Notes: a model not told the origin generated them from the letters alone. A stretch of DNA of 64,000 nt from DATEDA01 sp963789885 (GCA_963789885.1 CAWBNB010000045.1:1-64000), one strand, 5' to 3'; positions 9,601-18,302 are shown, numbered from the stretch's first letter. Program-made: numbers and translations.

Positions 9601-10000
9601 CGCGAGGCCCCTGGTATTGCTCGTCGGTGACTTTCTCCATCCAGTCCACGACCTTGCCGTCGAGCTCTTCCTGGATGGCGATATGGGTCATGCCCGTGGT
9701 CGGCGTGGCGCCATGCCAATGCTTCTCGCCGGGCGGGCACCAGATCACGTCACCCGGTCGAATCACTTTGATCGGCCGGCCCCAGCTCTGCACGAAGCCG
9801 CACCCCGAAGTGACGATGAGGGTCTGACCCAACGGGTGGGTGTGCCATGCGCTTCGGGCGCAGGGCTCGAACGTAACGTAGGCGCCGCTCGCGCGGGCGG
9901 GTGCGGGCGCCTTGAACAGCTGGTCAATGCGTACGGTGCCGGTGAAATACTCGGCCGGCCCTCTTGCGGAGGGTTGCGAACCGTTTCGCTTGATGTCCAT
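9590..10000 (-). CDS. Cupin-domain protein, cytoplasmic paralogue
   Basis: A 136-residue single cupin of the type often annotated (R)-mandelonitrile lyase-like. Metal-binding motif 1 is seen in WHTHPLGQTL and motif 2 in GEKHWHGATP. No signal peptide is present. It is very similar to the product of 11477-12031 over its whole length (both contain GPAEYFTG, SGAYVTFEP and AWHTHPLGQTLIVT), so the two arose by duplication. It overlaps the SDR start by 11 bases. Confidence 0.8.
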   Translation of the reverse strand: MDIKRNGSQPSARGPAEYFTGTVRIDQLFKAPAPARASGAYVTFEPCARSAWHTHPLGQTLIVTSGCGFVQSWGRPIKVIRPGDVIWCPPGEKHWHGATPTTGMTHIAIQEELDGKVVDWMEKVTDEQYQGPRDEQ

Positions 10001-10068
10001 TCAGAGTCCTCGTTCGGTTGCTTGGCCGCACGCAAGCGCAAGACCGTTTGGCGCGGCAGTAAAACGCG

Positions 10069-11178
10069 TCAATCCAAACCCTTCTTCTCGAGAAACTGGG
10101 AAAGAAGGCCTGCGATCTCGAGATTGTTCAGATCCGAGAATGGGAAGTGCGTATTGCCGCGAATGCCGATTTCGGGCAGGTGGACAACGGTGACGTCGCC
10201 GCCCCGGCGGTTCACGGCGTCCGCCCAGAGCCTCGCCATCGCCAGGCGTGTGCGCCATTGATCCTGGGACGGATTCGCCATCGGTCGCTCGGGAATGTTG
10301 TCGCCGTAATAGATGACGATCGGGATCTTCGTGAGCAGCACGAAGTCGGACAGCGGCACGCCCGCCGCCTCGAGGGTGCCGCCGGAACTTGGCATCGGCG
10401 GAGGCACCTCGCCCTCGGGGAAGATAAAGCCGCTGCCCGGCTCATAGGAAACGACCGCACGGACATCCCGGTTCTTGATTGCCGTGAGCCAGCCGGGCCC
10501 GCCACCTTGCGAATGGGTGACTAGAATTCCCGGCCCGATCTTGTTGAACAACGCGGAAACCGCGTCGGAGATCACATTCGCATCGAAGGGACCCGTGTCG
10601 GGCGTCATCTGGCGGAAGTATTGGTTCAGGGCGTCCGGGTCGCGGGAGAACTGCACGCCGGGGAAATAGTTCGGCCAGATGCCGACGCGAAAAATGTTGA
10701 ACCAGGTCTGCTCATCAGCCGTGGGGGTCAAGGTCATCGGCTGGGTGCTGCGTCCTGCATTGCCGCGCCGTGGCTGGTCGATCACGTAAACCGCGAAGCC
10801 CCGGCGCAGGAAAATATTCTGGTAGCCCTCGCGCCCATCCGGCGTGGTTTCCCATGTCTTCGCGGACTGTCCGTAGCCATGCCAGAGCACGAGGGGAAAT
10901 TTGCGGGCGTTTACCGGAACTTGATAGAACACATAGGCGTGATCGCCGTGCAAGGTCTGCCCGTCGGGGCCTCGCTTGATGGGATCGAAAGTACCGGGGT
11001 TGGTGATCACGGTGCCCCCGACTGCAAAGCTGCCCTGTTCCTGGATGATCAGCGGCCCGGGCTTGTCGCTTGCGCCGGTTATTGCACAGGCCGAGGTCAT
11101 CACGCTGACCGAGATCGCCACGAGGGCATTGAACAGTCGCTGATGCTTGTCGCTATTTCCAGGTTTGCGTTCTTGCAC
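10069..11178 (-). CDS. Exported alpha/beta hydrolase
   Basis: A 369-residue alpha/beta hydrolase. The N-terminus is a signal sequence ending in SVMTSAC, which could be a lipoprotein box with Cys near residue 31. The oxyanion region LVLWHGYGQS and the nucleophile elbow VTHSQGGGPG are present, and a His in GNTHFPF near the C-terminus may complete the triad. GTG at 11178 after GGGAGC is the likely start. It lies inside the cupin/SDR run. Substrate unknown; an ester is the default guess for the fold. Confidence 0.78.
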   Translation of the reverse strand: MQERKPGNSDKHQRLFNALVAISVSVMTSACAITGASDKPGPLIIQEQGSFAVGGTVITNPGTFDPIKRGPDGQTLHGDHAYVFYQVPVNARKFPLVLWHGYGQSAKTWETTPDGREGYQNIFLRRGFAVYVIDQPRRGNAGRSTQPMTLTPTADEQTWFNIFRVGIWPNYFPGVQFSRDPDALNQYFRQMTPDTGPFDANVISDAVSALFNKIGPGILVTHSQGGGPGWLTAIKNRDVRAVVSYEPGSGFIFPEGEVPPPMPSSGGTLEAAGVPLSDFVLLTKIPIVIYYGDNIPERPMANPSQDQWRTRLAMARLWADAVNRRGGDVTVVHLPEIGIRGNTHFPFSDLNNLEIAGLLSQFLEKKGLD

Positions 11179-11208
11179 GCTTGCTCCCGTGAGGTGCCGT
11201 TCATCGGC

Positions 11209-11454
11209 TCAGTTCTTTTGGAAGACTTCCTTGGCCACGGAAATCGCGGTCACCGCGCTGGGCCAGCCGGCATAGAACGCCAGGTGGGTGATCGCCTCGA
11301 TGAGCTCGTCCTCTGTCACGCCGTTTTCGCGCGCCAGGGCGAGGTGCGACCGAAGCTGATCGGGACGGTTCATCGCGATGAGCGCGCTCACCGTCACCAG
11401 ACTGCGATCCCGTCGCGACAGGCCCGGCCGCGCCCACACATCGCCGAACAGCAC
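11209..11454 (-). CDS. Carboxymuconolactone decarboxylase (CMD) family protein, start uncertain
   Basis: The visible 81 residues form the core of a CMD/AhpD-fold protein (LSRRDRSLVTVSALIAMNR, then ELIEAITHLAFYAGWPSA). The coding character continues upstream in the same frame to about 11560 (NLRAAQRLFGDISPKLAELTDN), but no ATG or plausible GTG lies there; the GTG at 11454 falls inside the conserved region. Either a rare start is used or a frameshift separates it from the preceding cupin, which it overlaps. Cupin and CMD domains are often fused, so a split fusion is possible. The usual catalytic CxxC is not visible. Confidence 0.65.
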   Translation of the reverse strand: MLFGDVWARPGLSRRDRSLVTVSALIAMNRPDQLRSHLALARENGVTEDELIEAITHLAFYAGWPSAVTAISVAKEVFQKN

Positions 11455-11476
11455 GTTGTCGGTGAGCTCGGCCAGC

Positions 11477-12031
11477 TTAGGAGAGATATCGCCGAACAGT
11501 CTTTGGGCCGCGCGTAGGTTGGACTGGCGCGGAAGCGCCTGCAGCCGGCCGTTCGCCGTATTGCGTGTCGCTCACCTTTTCCAGCCAGTCGACGGTCTTG
11601 CCGCCGACGTGCTCCTGGATGGCGATATGCGTCATTGCGCTATCGGGCGCGGCCCCATGCCAGTGTTTTTGACCGGGCGGGATCCAGACCACGTCACCCG
11701 GCCGAATTTCCTCGATCGGTCCGCCCCAGCGCTGTACCCGGCCGGCGCCTGCCGTCACGATCAGCGTCTGCCCGAGCGGATGCGTGTGCCATGCGGAGCG
11801 GGCACCAGGCTCGAACGTAACGTAGGCGCCAGAGGTGCGTGCGGGATCGTTTGCCCGGAACAGTGGATCGACTCGTACCGCACCAGTGAAGTATTCAGCT
11901 GGTCCTTTGCTCGAAGGCTGCGAGCCGCTTCGCGTGATGGTCACTGTCTGCGAATCTCCGCCCGGGTTTGCTTGGGCGAACACCGAAGCGGGCGAAGAAA
12001 GCGACATCACCGTCGCGGCTAGCAGTTTCAT
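11477..12031 (-). CDS. Exported cupin-domain protein
   Basis: A 184-residue protein: signal peptide (MKLLAATVMSLSSPASVFAQ) plus a cupin closely matching the product of 9590-10000, with metal motifs WHTHPLGQTL and GQKHWHGAAP. I chose ATG 12031 because it follows AAAGGG and starts the signal peptide; an ATG nine codons upstream is possible. It is the first gene of the minus-strand run down to the collapsed transporter. Its C-terminal ~25 residues overlap the CMD reading frame and look unlike the paralogue, so its true end may have been changed by a frameshift. Confidence 0.75.
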   Translation of the reverse strand: MKLLAATVMSLSSPASVFAQANPGGDSQTVTITRSGSQPSSKGPAEYFTGAVRVDPLFRANDPARTSGAYVTFEPGARSAWHTHPLGQTLIVTAGAGRVQRWGGPIEEIRPGDVVWIPPGQKHWHGAAPDSAMTHIAIQEHVGGKTVDWLEKVSDTQYGERPAAGASAPVQPTRGPKTVRRYLS

Positions 12032-12163
12032 TGCCGCCCTTTCGTTGGCTTGGAACAATATGCACCGTCCTCTGTTTGGTTGGAGCAGTGGGTTGTCTCG
12101 TGACTCCTGATCAGGTTAGCGAGTGCGGCAACATGCGACTAGATAGACCAATTCGCATGCGCA

Positions 12164-12185
12164 TATGAGCCGGATTCATGAATGC
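12164..12185. promoter_or_regulatory. Candidate LysR operator, copy 1
   Basis: TATGAGCCGGATTCATGAATGC contains the 10-bp palindrome ATTCATGAAT. It matches 13939-13960 at 19 of 22 bases. It lies about 130 bases upstream of the exported cupin gene; the other copy lies at the LysR start. This is what an autoregulated LysR gene and its target would show; binding is inferred. Confidence 0.4.
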
Positions 12186-12262
12186 GCCGCGATACCGACC
12201 CGCGCGTGGAGCCTATGTCTCGTTCCTCATGTGCTGACGAAGCTGACTCGCAGAATCCGCCC

Positions 12263-13259
12263 TCAGCGGCCGGTCAGTTGCTCCAGCGCTTCCGGGTAAC
12301 GAGCCCCTTGCACCGTGATCTTTGAAGCGGCGCCTTCGATCTCGCGGAGATCGTCCGACGTAAGTTCGACTGCAACTGCTCCGACGTTCTCTTCCAGGCG
12401 CTCCAGCTTCGTGGTGCCCGGGATTGGAACAATCCACGGCTTCTGGGCAAGCAGCCAGGCGAGCGCGATCTGAGCAGGTGTCGCCTTCTTCCGTTCTGCG
12501 ATCTTGCGAAGCAGATCAACCAGGGCCTGATTCGCCTTCCGAGCCTCCGGCGTAAAGCGAGGAACGATGTTGCGGAAGTCGGAACTGTCGAACGTCGTGT
12601 TCTCGTCGATCTTTCCCGTGAGGAAGCCTTTACCCAGAGGACTAAATGGAACGAACCCGATTCCGAGTTCCTCCAGTGTCGGCAGCACTTCCTCTTCAGG
12701 GCGCCTCCACCACAGCGAGTATTCGCTCTGGACGGCGGTGACCGGCTGGACTGCGTGTGCGCGACGGATCGTTTGCACGCCTGCTTCAGAGAGGCCGAAG
12801 TGCTTGACCTTGCCTTGCTGAATCAGGTCCTTCACCGCTCCCGCCACGTCTTCGATCGGCACGTCGGGATCGACACGGTGCTGATAGAACAGATCGATGA
12901 CATCGATCTTGAGTCGCTTGAGCGAGGCCTCGGCGACCTCCTTGATGTGCTCCGGCCGACTGTCCAGGCCGGCCCACCGCGGTCCGCCCTTCGGATCAAG
13001 TTTGAACCCGAACTTGGTGGCGATCACCACTTGCCCACGAAAGGGAGCGAGGGCTTCGCCCACGAGTTCTTCGTTCGTGAACGGGCCGTAGACTTCGGCG
13101 GTATCGAAGAACGTGACGCCGCGTTCGACGGCTGACCGGATGAAGCGAGATCATCTCCTGCTTGTCTGCAGCCGGACCGTAGCCAAAGCTCATTCCCATG
13201 CAGCCGAGTCCGAGGGCCGACACTTCCAGGTTGCTCTTTCCAAGTTTGCGCTTCTGCAT
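12263..13259 (-). pseudogene. Aldo/keto reductase with one frameshift
   Basis: The N-terminus (MQKRKLGKSNLEVSALGLGCMG) and the rest from VGEALAPFRGQVVIATKFGF onward belong to one aldo/keto reductase of about 330 residues. They lie in different frames. Removing one C near 13145 restores MISLIRSAVERGVTFFDTAE and the catalytic-Tyr segment EVYGPFTNEELVG. Downstream features (LIQQGKVKHFGLSE, VQSEYSLWWR, IPIPGTTK) are normal. NADPH-dependent reduction of aldehydes or quinones is typical. A single indel could be a sequencing error, so function is not excluded. Confidence 0.8.
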
Positions 13260-13286
13260 TGCGTCTCCTTTCAGGCGTCGCGCTGG

Positions 13287-13405
13287 TCAATCAGATCTGA
13301 GAGAAGCCATGTCGATGGAGAAGCGGTACTTCACATCGGACTTCACCAGCCGCTCGTACGCTTCGTTGACCTTCCGGATGCGGATGAGCTTCGACGTCGG
13401 CGGTG
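13287..13405 (-). pseudogene. C-terminal remnant of a zinc-type alcohol dehydrogenase
   Basis: About 40 codons read KLIRIRKVNEAYERLVKSDV then KYRFSIDMASLRSD before a stop. This is the C-terminal signature of NADP-dependent zinc alcohol dehydrogenases of the YahK/AdhA type. Nothing of the catalytic domain remains upstream. Confidence 0.7.
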
Positions 13406-13617
13406 AATGGATTCATGCTCCTATTGGTTTCCTTTCGGCGCTGCATCAGACCCGGTGTAAGTCAGCGCCCGCGTCATCTGCGCGAGGTGACGGCAGATCT
13501 GGCGGGCACCGATGATGAGCAGGCACCACTGCGCCCTAAGCTCCAGGGGGAAGCCGTGCCCCGCCGTTGCCCAGCGCCAGGCCGCCACCAGCACTCGCAG
13601 ATGATCGGTGCAATGCA

Positions 13618-13850
13618 TCAGGCCCTCAGCTGCTCTGGGCTAATCGGCGGGCGGCGCACGCGCTTGCCGGTGGCCGCGGCGATCGGATTGGCCACCGCCG
13701 GCACGGCGGGCTCGCCGATGCCGGTGGGCCTCTCAGCCGAGGACACGATGTGCACCTCGACCTTCGGCATCTCGAAGATGCGAATGGGTGCGTAATCGTG
13801 AAAGTTCGACTGCTCGACCGCGCCGTCCTTGTTGATGTCAAGACTGGGCA
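13618..13850 (-). pseudogene. C-terminal remnant of a molybdenum hydroxylase large subunit
   Basis: The segment VEQSNFHDYAPIRIFEMPKV, then EVHIVSSAERPTGIGEPAVP and IAAATGKRVRR, is the conserved end of isoquinoline 1-oxidoreductase beta/xanthine dehydrogenase family large subunits, including the GxGEP motif. Roughly 75 of the usual ~740 codons survive. The bases between this and the alcohol dehydrogenase remnant (13406-13617) show no recognisable gene. Confidence 0.75.
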
Positions 13851-13938
13851 TTGGGAGATTCGGATGGGTGAAGGGGAGCGATGAAGAATGTAGCAGCGGC
13901 GGCGGCGCGCGATTAGACGGTATAGTTGGCATGGACTT

Positions 13939-13960
13939 ATGAGACAGATTCATGAATGCC
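13939..13960. promoter_or_regulatory. Candidate LysR operator, copy 2
   Basis: TATGAGACAGATTCATGAATGC overlaps the start of the LysR gene and matches copy 1 at 12164-12185 except for three adjacent bases. The core ATTCATGAAT is a perfect palindrome. Confidence 0.4.
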
Positions 13961-14849
13961 GCGCGAAAACGTCAATGACCTCCTCGCCTTTCTCGCCGTC
14001 GCGCGAGAGCGGAGCTTCACCAGGGCGGCTGCAAAGCTTGGGGTTTCGCAATCAGCGTTGAGCCACACCATTCGAGGGCTCGAGGCGAGACTGGGCATTC
14101 GGCTGCTGACTCGCACGACACGGAGCGTCTCGCCGACCGATGCGGGTGAGCGCCTGGTCCAGACCGTTGGGCCCCGCTTCGAGGAGATCGAGACCGAGCT
14201 CGAAGCCCTAAGCGAGCTTCGGGAAAAGCCCGCCGGCACCATTCGCATCACGGCCGGCGAGCATGCGGCGAATGCGGTCCTCTGGCCCGCCCTGGCGAAG
14301 TTCCTTGCGGACTACCCGGACATCAAGGTCGAGATCATCGTCGACTACGGCCTGACCGACATCGTCGCGCAGCGGTATGACGCGGGCGTGCGTCTCGGAG
14401 AGCAGCTGGCGAAGGGCATGATCGCGGTCCGTATCGGGCCGGACATGCGTATGGCGGTCGTGGGCGCGCCATCGTATTTCGCGAAGCGATCCCCGCCAAA
14501 GAAGCCACAGGACCTGACCGACCACAACTGCATCAACCTGCGCCTGCCGACCTATGGCGGGTTGTACGCCTGGGAGTTTGAGAAGGGCAGCCGCGAGTTG
14601 AAGGTGCGAGTTGATGGTCAGCTCGTCTTCAACAATATCGCGCAGAGAGTCAATGCAGCATTGGCCGGCTTCGGCTTAGCGTATCTGCCGGAGGATGTGG
14701 TTCAGCCGCATCTTGCCCAGGGACATCTCAAGCGCGTGCTTGAGGACTGGTGCCCGCCTTTTCCGGGATACCACCTCTATTACCCGAGCCGCCGCCAGTC
14801 CTCACCGGCGTTTGCCCTGCTGGTCGACGCGCTGCGCTACCGCAGTTAA
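13956..14849 (+). CDS. LysR-family transcriptional regulator
   Basis: A 297-residue LysR regulator. The N-terminal winged helix (residues 5-65: LLAFLAVARERSFTRAAAKL, then QSALSHTIRGLEARLG) binds DNA. The remainder is the periplasmic-binding-protein-like effector domain (TIRITAGEHAANAVLWPALA onward). It is divergent from the molybdenum hydroxylase remnant and lies near the aldo/keto reductase, so it probably once controlled these redox genes. The repeated palindrome at 12164 and 13939 suggests it may still act on the cupin run. An ATG five bases upstream in another frame is not used. Confidence 0.9.
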   Translation: MPRENVNDLLAFLAVARERSFTRAAAKLGVSQSALSHTIRGLEARLGIRLLTRTTRSVSPTDAGERLVQTVGPRFEEIETELEALSELREKPAGTIRITAGEHAANAVLWPALAKFLADYPDIKVEIIVDYGLTDIVAQRYDAGVRLGEQLAKGMIAVRIGPDMRMAVVGAPSYFAKRSPPKKPQDLTDHNCINLRLPTYGGLYAWEFEKGSRELKVRVDGQLVFNNIAQRVNAALAGFGLAYLPEDVVQPHLAQGHLKRVLEDWCPPFPGYHLYYPSRRQSSPAFALLVDALRYRS

Positions 14850-15111
14850 CGGGTCGTGGCGCCGTCGGGCGGGTTCGAAAATTCCCCGAAGCACTCGCCT
14901 GAGTGACGACTCACTAGTCCAGCGATACCTTCTGACTGGCGAAACAGGAGCGTTCGTTATCCCCTTCACCGCAGCGCAGCGCGCGAATATGGGTTGCGTT
15001 TGCGCAGTGCACAGGAGCAGTATCGAGAAAACTGCTTCCAGCTTGTCGACGTCGAGTTGCTGCCGCTGCGGGCCGGCGGCGGTCTGTTCGTTCTTCAAGA
15101 AGGGGGGAACA

Positions 15112-16798
15112 ATGCGTCCGGTTGTCCGAGCTGCACTCATAAGCTTGCTGCCCATCGCGTTCGCATGCATTGGCCAGCCTGCGGAAGCACGCATCACCAA
15201 CATTCAGATCAATTCCCGCGTACTGGCCTACGGCGGCGTCTCGTTCGGCGCCGTGGGGCAATACGAAACCCTCAGGGGGGTCGCTTTCGGCGAGGTCGAT
15301 CCGAATGATCCCTTGAACGAGGTGATCACCGACATCAAGCTCGCCCCGCGCAACGCCCGCGAAGAAGGTGTGCCTCAAGGGCAACTTCGACACCAATCAC
15401 ATCTACGAGCTGCTCTACACCGCGAAAAACCCCACGGTGCTGGGGCTAGGCTTCGCCGCGACGCGGGACTTCATTTCCTTCCTGCGCAACAGCAACGGCG
15501 CGAGCACGGGGAAGTGCGGCCGCAAGCACGATGACGAGGATCGCGGCCGCGGTCACGGCCGGCACGACGACGCCGATGACGACTCGCATGGACACGACCG
15601 CAAGCACGGACCATGTCGCGCAGCCGGGCCGATGCCTGACAACCCGCTGGAGGACTCGATCCAGAACGCGATCATCTACGGCTCTTCGCAGAGCGGCCGC
15701 TGGATCCGCACTTTCATCCAGCTCGGCTTCAACCAGGACGAGAACCGCAACCTGGTCGTGGAAGGCGCGATCCCGCACAAGGCATCGAACCGTGGCGCGT
15801 TCAACGTGCGCTTCGGGCAGCCCGACCGCCTGTCCGGAACGCAGCATACCGAGCGCCAGTTCCCGGGCGCGGAGTCGTCGCAGACCTGGGGAGTCAGCCA
15901 CGACAAGATCGCGGACGTGAAGGCGGGGCAGCTCGACCGCTGCCGCAAGACCGACAGCTGTCCGAAGATCTTCCACACCAACACTGATACCGAGTACTGG
16001 CAGGCCTTGATGGCGCTCAACACCACCGACTCGGAGAGCCGGCACGACCTGAAGATCCCGAAGAACGTGCGGATCTACCTGTTCTCCGGCACGCGGCACG
16101 GCGGCGGCGATGTCACTCAACAACCCCCCACCGTAATGCCGAATCCGCCGGCGAACTGCCAGCTGCGCACCAACAGCAACCCGTTCATCCACGGACAGCG
16201 AGCGCTGCTGGTCGCGCTTCGCGACTGGGTTATCCACGGAACGCACCCGCCCCCGAGCCTGTATCCGAGGCTCGATTCGGGCGCGCTCGTTCCGTTGAGC
16301 GACATTCACTATCCGTACGTTCCCGCGGTGAACTTCACCCTGGCCGGTATCACCACCCAGAAGTTCTACCTCGACCGCGGACCTCTGTTCAATGTCGAAG
16401 ACATCTCGGGCGTGATGCGGGAGCCTCCGATCAAGCGCGGCGCCTATTCCGTGCGCCAACCACAGGTCGACGCGGACGGCAACACCGTCGCCGGGCTGCC
16501 CAGCACCAACATGCTGGTGCCACTTGGGACGTATCTGGGCTGGAATGTGAGGAAAGCGGGCTTCAGCGAAGGCGATTCCTGCGATCTGACCGGTGCGTTC
16601 GTTCCGTTCTTCCGGACCCTGGCCGAGCGCCAGGCGGCGGGCGACCCTCGCCCCTCATTCCAGGAGCGTTATCCGACGCATGCTGACTATGTGGCCAAGG
16701 TCACCGCAGCGGCAAACGGCCTCGTCAACCGGCGCCTCCTGCTGCCGGAGGATGCGACCTTCCTGATCAACCAGGCGAACGCGGCCGCAGTACCGTAG
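15112..16798 (+). pseudogene. Exported alpha/beta-hydrolase-domain protein, deleted and frameshifted
   Basis: ATG 15112 follows AAGGGGGGAA and starts a signal peptide (ALISLLPIAFACIGQPAEA). About 80 codons match the N-terminus of large alpha/beta hydrolase-domain proteins (Abhydrolase_10 type). The frame then changes near 15365 and the sequence resumes with IYELLYTAKNPTVLGLGFAA, normally found >100 residues later, so a central piece is missing. The nucleophile elbow GSSQSGRWIR is intact. A Cys-flanked Asp/His/Arg-rich insert of about 35 residues (15517-15620) looks metal-binding. The terminator at 16824 ends it. The substrate is unknown. Confidence 0.72.
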
Positions 16799-16823
16799 TC
16801 GCCGGTTGCACGAGCGACGAAAA

Positions 16824-16849
16824 AACGGGCCCTTCGGGGCCCGTTTCCT
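16824..16849 (+). terminator. Rho-independent terminator
   Basis: The stem ACGGGCCC/GGGCCCGT with a TTCG tetraloop (16825-16844) is followed by TTCCTTT. It lies 25 bases after the hydrolase stop. The preceding A-run would let it act in both directions. Confidence 0.85.
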
Positions 16850-16961
16850 TTGGGGCGTGATCGGCTAGCGCGTCCCCGACCGGAGGCCAGGAATCGAGGC
16901 TCTGTCGTGCAGACTCAACCTCAACTTCTGCGTTAAGACTGGTCAGAGTTTGGAAGCGACG

Positions 16962-17945
16962 CTAAATAGAGTTCCTGGTAGGGCGTGCAGGGGTCGAACC
17001 TGCGACCAACGGATTAGAAGACCCACCCCGGACTTCGAATTGCCGATACCGCTTATCGCACGACGCTCGAGCGATCGCCGCGTCAGGAAGCGGTCGCCAC
17101 GTGGAGATCGGCCCAGAAGGAATGCGGTTCCCCGACCCCCAGAACGGGGTGCGTTCCCCCTGGAGGAACCGGGACTGGAAGTGTTCGATCGTAGCCGCGA
17201 ATTGATCGAACGAGAGCCAGTCGCCTCTCGTGTCCTCGCCGAATGGACCCGACGCACCCTCCGGGAAGACCCAGCCATCGACGCTCCTGCGCAGTGGGCT
17301 CAATCGCCGCTGCAGGAGGCGCCTGCCACCGAGCCGGCGGTAGACACGCCACGGGAGGCGGCCATCGAGAAGCCGTAGACAGAACTTGCCGTATCGTCGC
17401 TCTTCCGGACTGGGTTGCCGCTGCACTGGAAGATGGTGATATTGGCTGACGCACTTGAATCGACTGAATCCGAGATCGCGGAACCGGGATAGATTCGCGA
17501 GCACGGCCGTGCTCAGCTCGATGGACAGGTACGCCGGCAATCGGCCGCGCTCGAGAGCGTCCACGCACAACAGGTCACTGCCTTCGATGTCTATCTTCAC
17601 GAAATACGGAACGCCGTACTCGCTGACGATGTCCCCGAAGGGACGCGCGCGGACCTGAATGCTGCGGTGTGGCGCTCCGCCCCTGCCAGCGATATCTTCG
17701 CTGAAGGAACTCCACTCCGGGTGCGATTCGCAGATCCAGAATGGTAGGGTGCCTTCCTTCTCGGCCACGGCGACATTCAGTATGGTCAGTCGCCCGGACT
17801 CCGCGTGCCGGCAGAATCGTTGGGCAGTCTGCGCCGCCAGACCGGGATCTGCTTCAATGGCGACTACGCGGTAACCCTTGTGAAGGTAGTAAGCGGTGTC
17901 GTCACCGTTGTTCATCCCGACATCGAAGATCAGATCTCGTTGCAC
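16962..17945 (-). CDS. FkbM-family SAM-dependent methyltransferase
   Basis: A 327-residue protein whose first ~180 residues are an FkbM methyltransferase domain: IFDVGMNNGDDTAYYL (SAM motif I), VVAIEADPGL and FVKIDIEGSD. Family members methylate sugars, glycolipids or small molecules; the acceptor here is unknown. The last ~20 codons are read through a tRNA-Arg 3' half (16976-17020), so the C-terminus was created by insertion next to the tRNA scar. The native end was probably near FQSRFLQGERTPFWG. It is isolated from other glycan genes. Confidence 0.8.
   Translation of the reverse strand: MQRDLIFDVGMNNGDDTAYYLHKGYRVVAIEADPGLAAQTAQRFCRHAESGRLTILNVAVAEKEGTLPFWICESHPEWSSFSEDIAGRGGAPHRSIQVRARPFGDIVSEYGVPYFVKIDIEGSDLLCVDALERGRLPAYLSIELSTAVLANLSRFRDLGFSRFKCVSQYHHLPVQRQPSPEERRYGKFCLRLLDGRLPWRVYRRLGGRRLLQRRLSPLRRSVDGWVFPEGASGPFGEDTRGDWLSFDQFAATIEHFQSRFLQGERTPFWGSGNRIPSGPISTWRPLPDAAIARASCDKRYRQFEVRGGSSNPLVAGSTPARPTRNSI
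16976..17020 (-). other. 3' half of a tRNA-Arg(TCT) gene, probable attachment-site scar
   Basis: On the minus strand, CTTCTAA (anticodon loop, TCT) is followed by the rest of the anticodon stem, a perfect T-arm (GCAGG/CCTGC around TTCGACC) and an acceptor strand ending in CCA. No matching 5' half exists. Integrases that use tRNA genes leave just such a copy from the anticodon loop to the CCA end. Confidence 0.65.
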
Positions 17946-18060
17946 GATTGCGGTTTGACTCGAGCTTGGAGCAAATTCCGCGATGCTTCGCGCGGTGGGT
18001 CTGCGAACAGCGGGTGGAGTGTCGAAACTTGCGTGAAACAGAAGTTTAAGCCTTCGCTTC

Positions 18061-18113
18061 TGGCGGGAAAAGAGGGATTCGAATCCTCGATACCGGCTCG
18101 AGCCCTTCAGCAG
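18061..18113 (-). other. 3' half of a tRNA-Ser(GCT)-like gene, probable attachment-site scar
   Basis: On the minus strand, an anticodon-loop-like CTGCTGA is followed by a long variable arm, a T-arm (GAGGATTCGAATCCCTC, one mismatch), an acceptor strand TTTTCCC and GCCA. The G before CCA and the long variable arm fit tRNA-Ser. I see no 5' half. The identity is less sure than for the Arg copy. Confidence 0.45.
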
Positions 18114-18275
18114 GGTGCCTGCTGCGGATTATGAATCAGCACCTTACGAGGACGCCCGTTGCGTCTTTTGCAGGACTATGCGGGACTTTGCGCAACCGAC
18201 TCACGCAAAATCCACGCAAGCTTCGCTTGGCGCGAAACAGAAATCCCGGTCACCACAGGCGCGCCTACGTGATCG

Positions 18276-18293
18276 CGCGAGGTCGCCCCACCG
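18276..18293 (+). repeat. 18-bp direct repeat, copy 1
   Basis: CGCGAGGTCGCCCCACCG, identical to 38382-38399 in the same orientation. This copy lies just past the end of the protein C gene. Confidence 0.6.
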
Positions 18294-18302
18294 TGCACCG
18301 GT

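Larger units (their letters stand above)
17946..18302. other. Gene-free stretch between the methyltransferase and protein C
   Basis: About 357 bases that hold a tRNA-Ser-like 3' half (18061-18113) and one copy of an 18-bp direct repeat (18276-18293). Short plus-strand open frames cross it, but none has family features. Confidence 0.5.

Noticed and set aside
18061..18170. Complete tRNA-Ser gene
   Set aside because: The acceptor strand TTTTCCC has no GGGAAAA partner upstream and no D-arm is seen, so only the 3' half is present.
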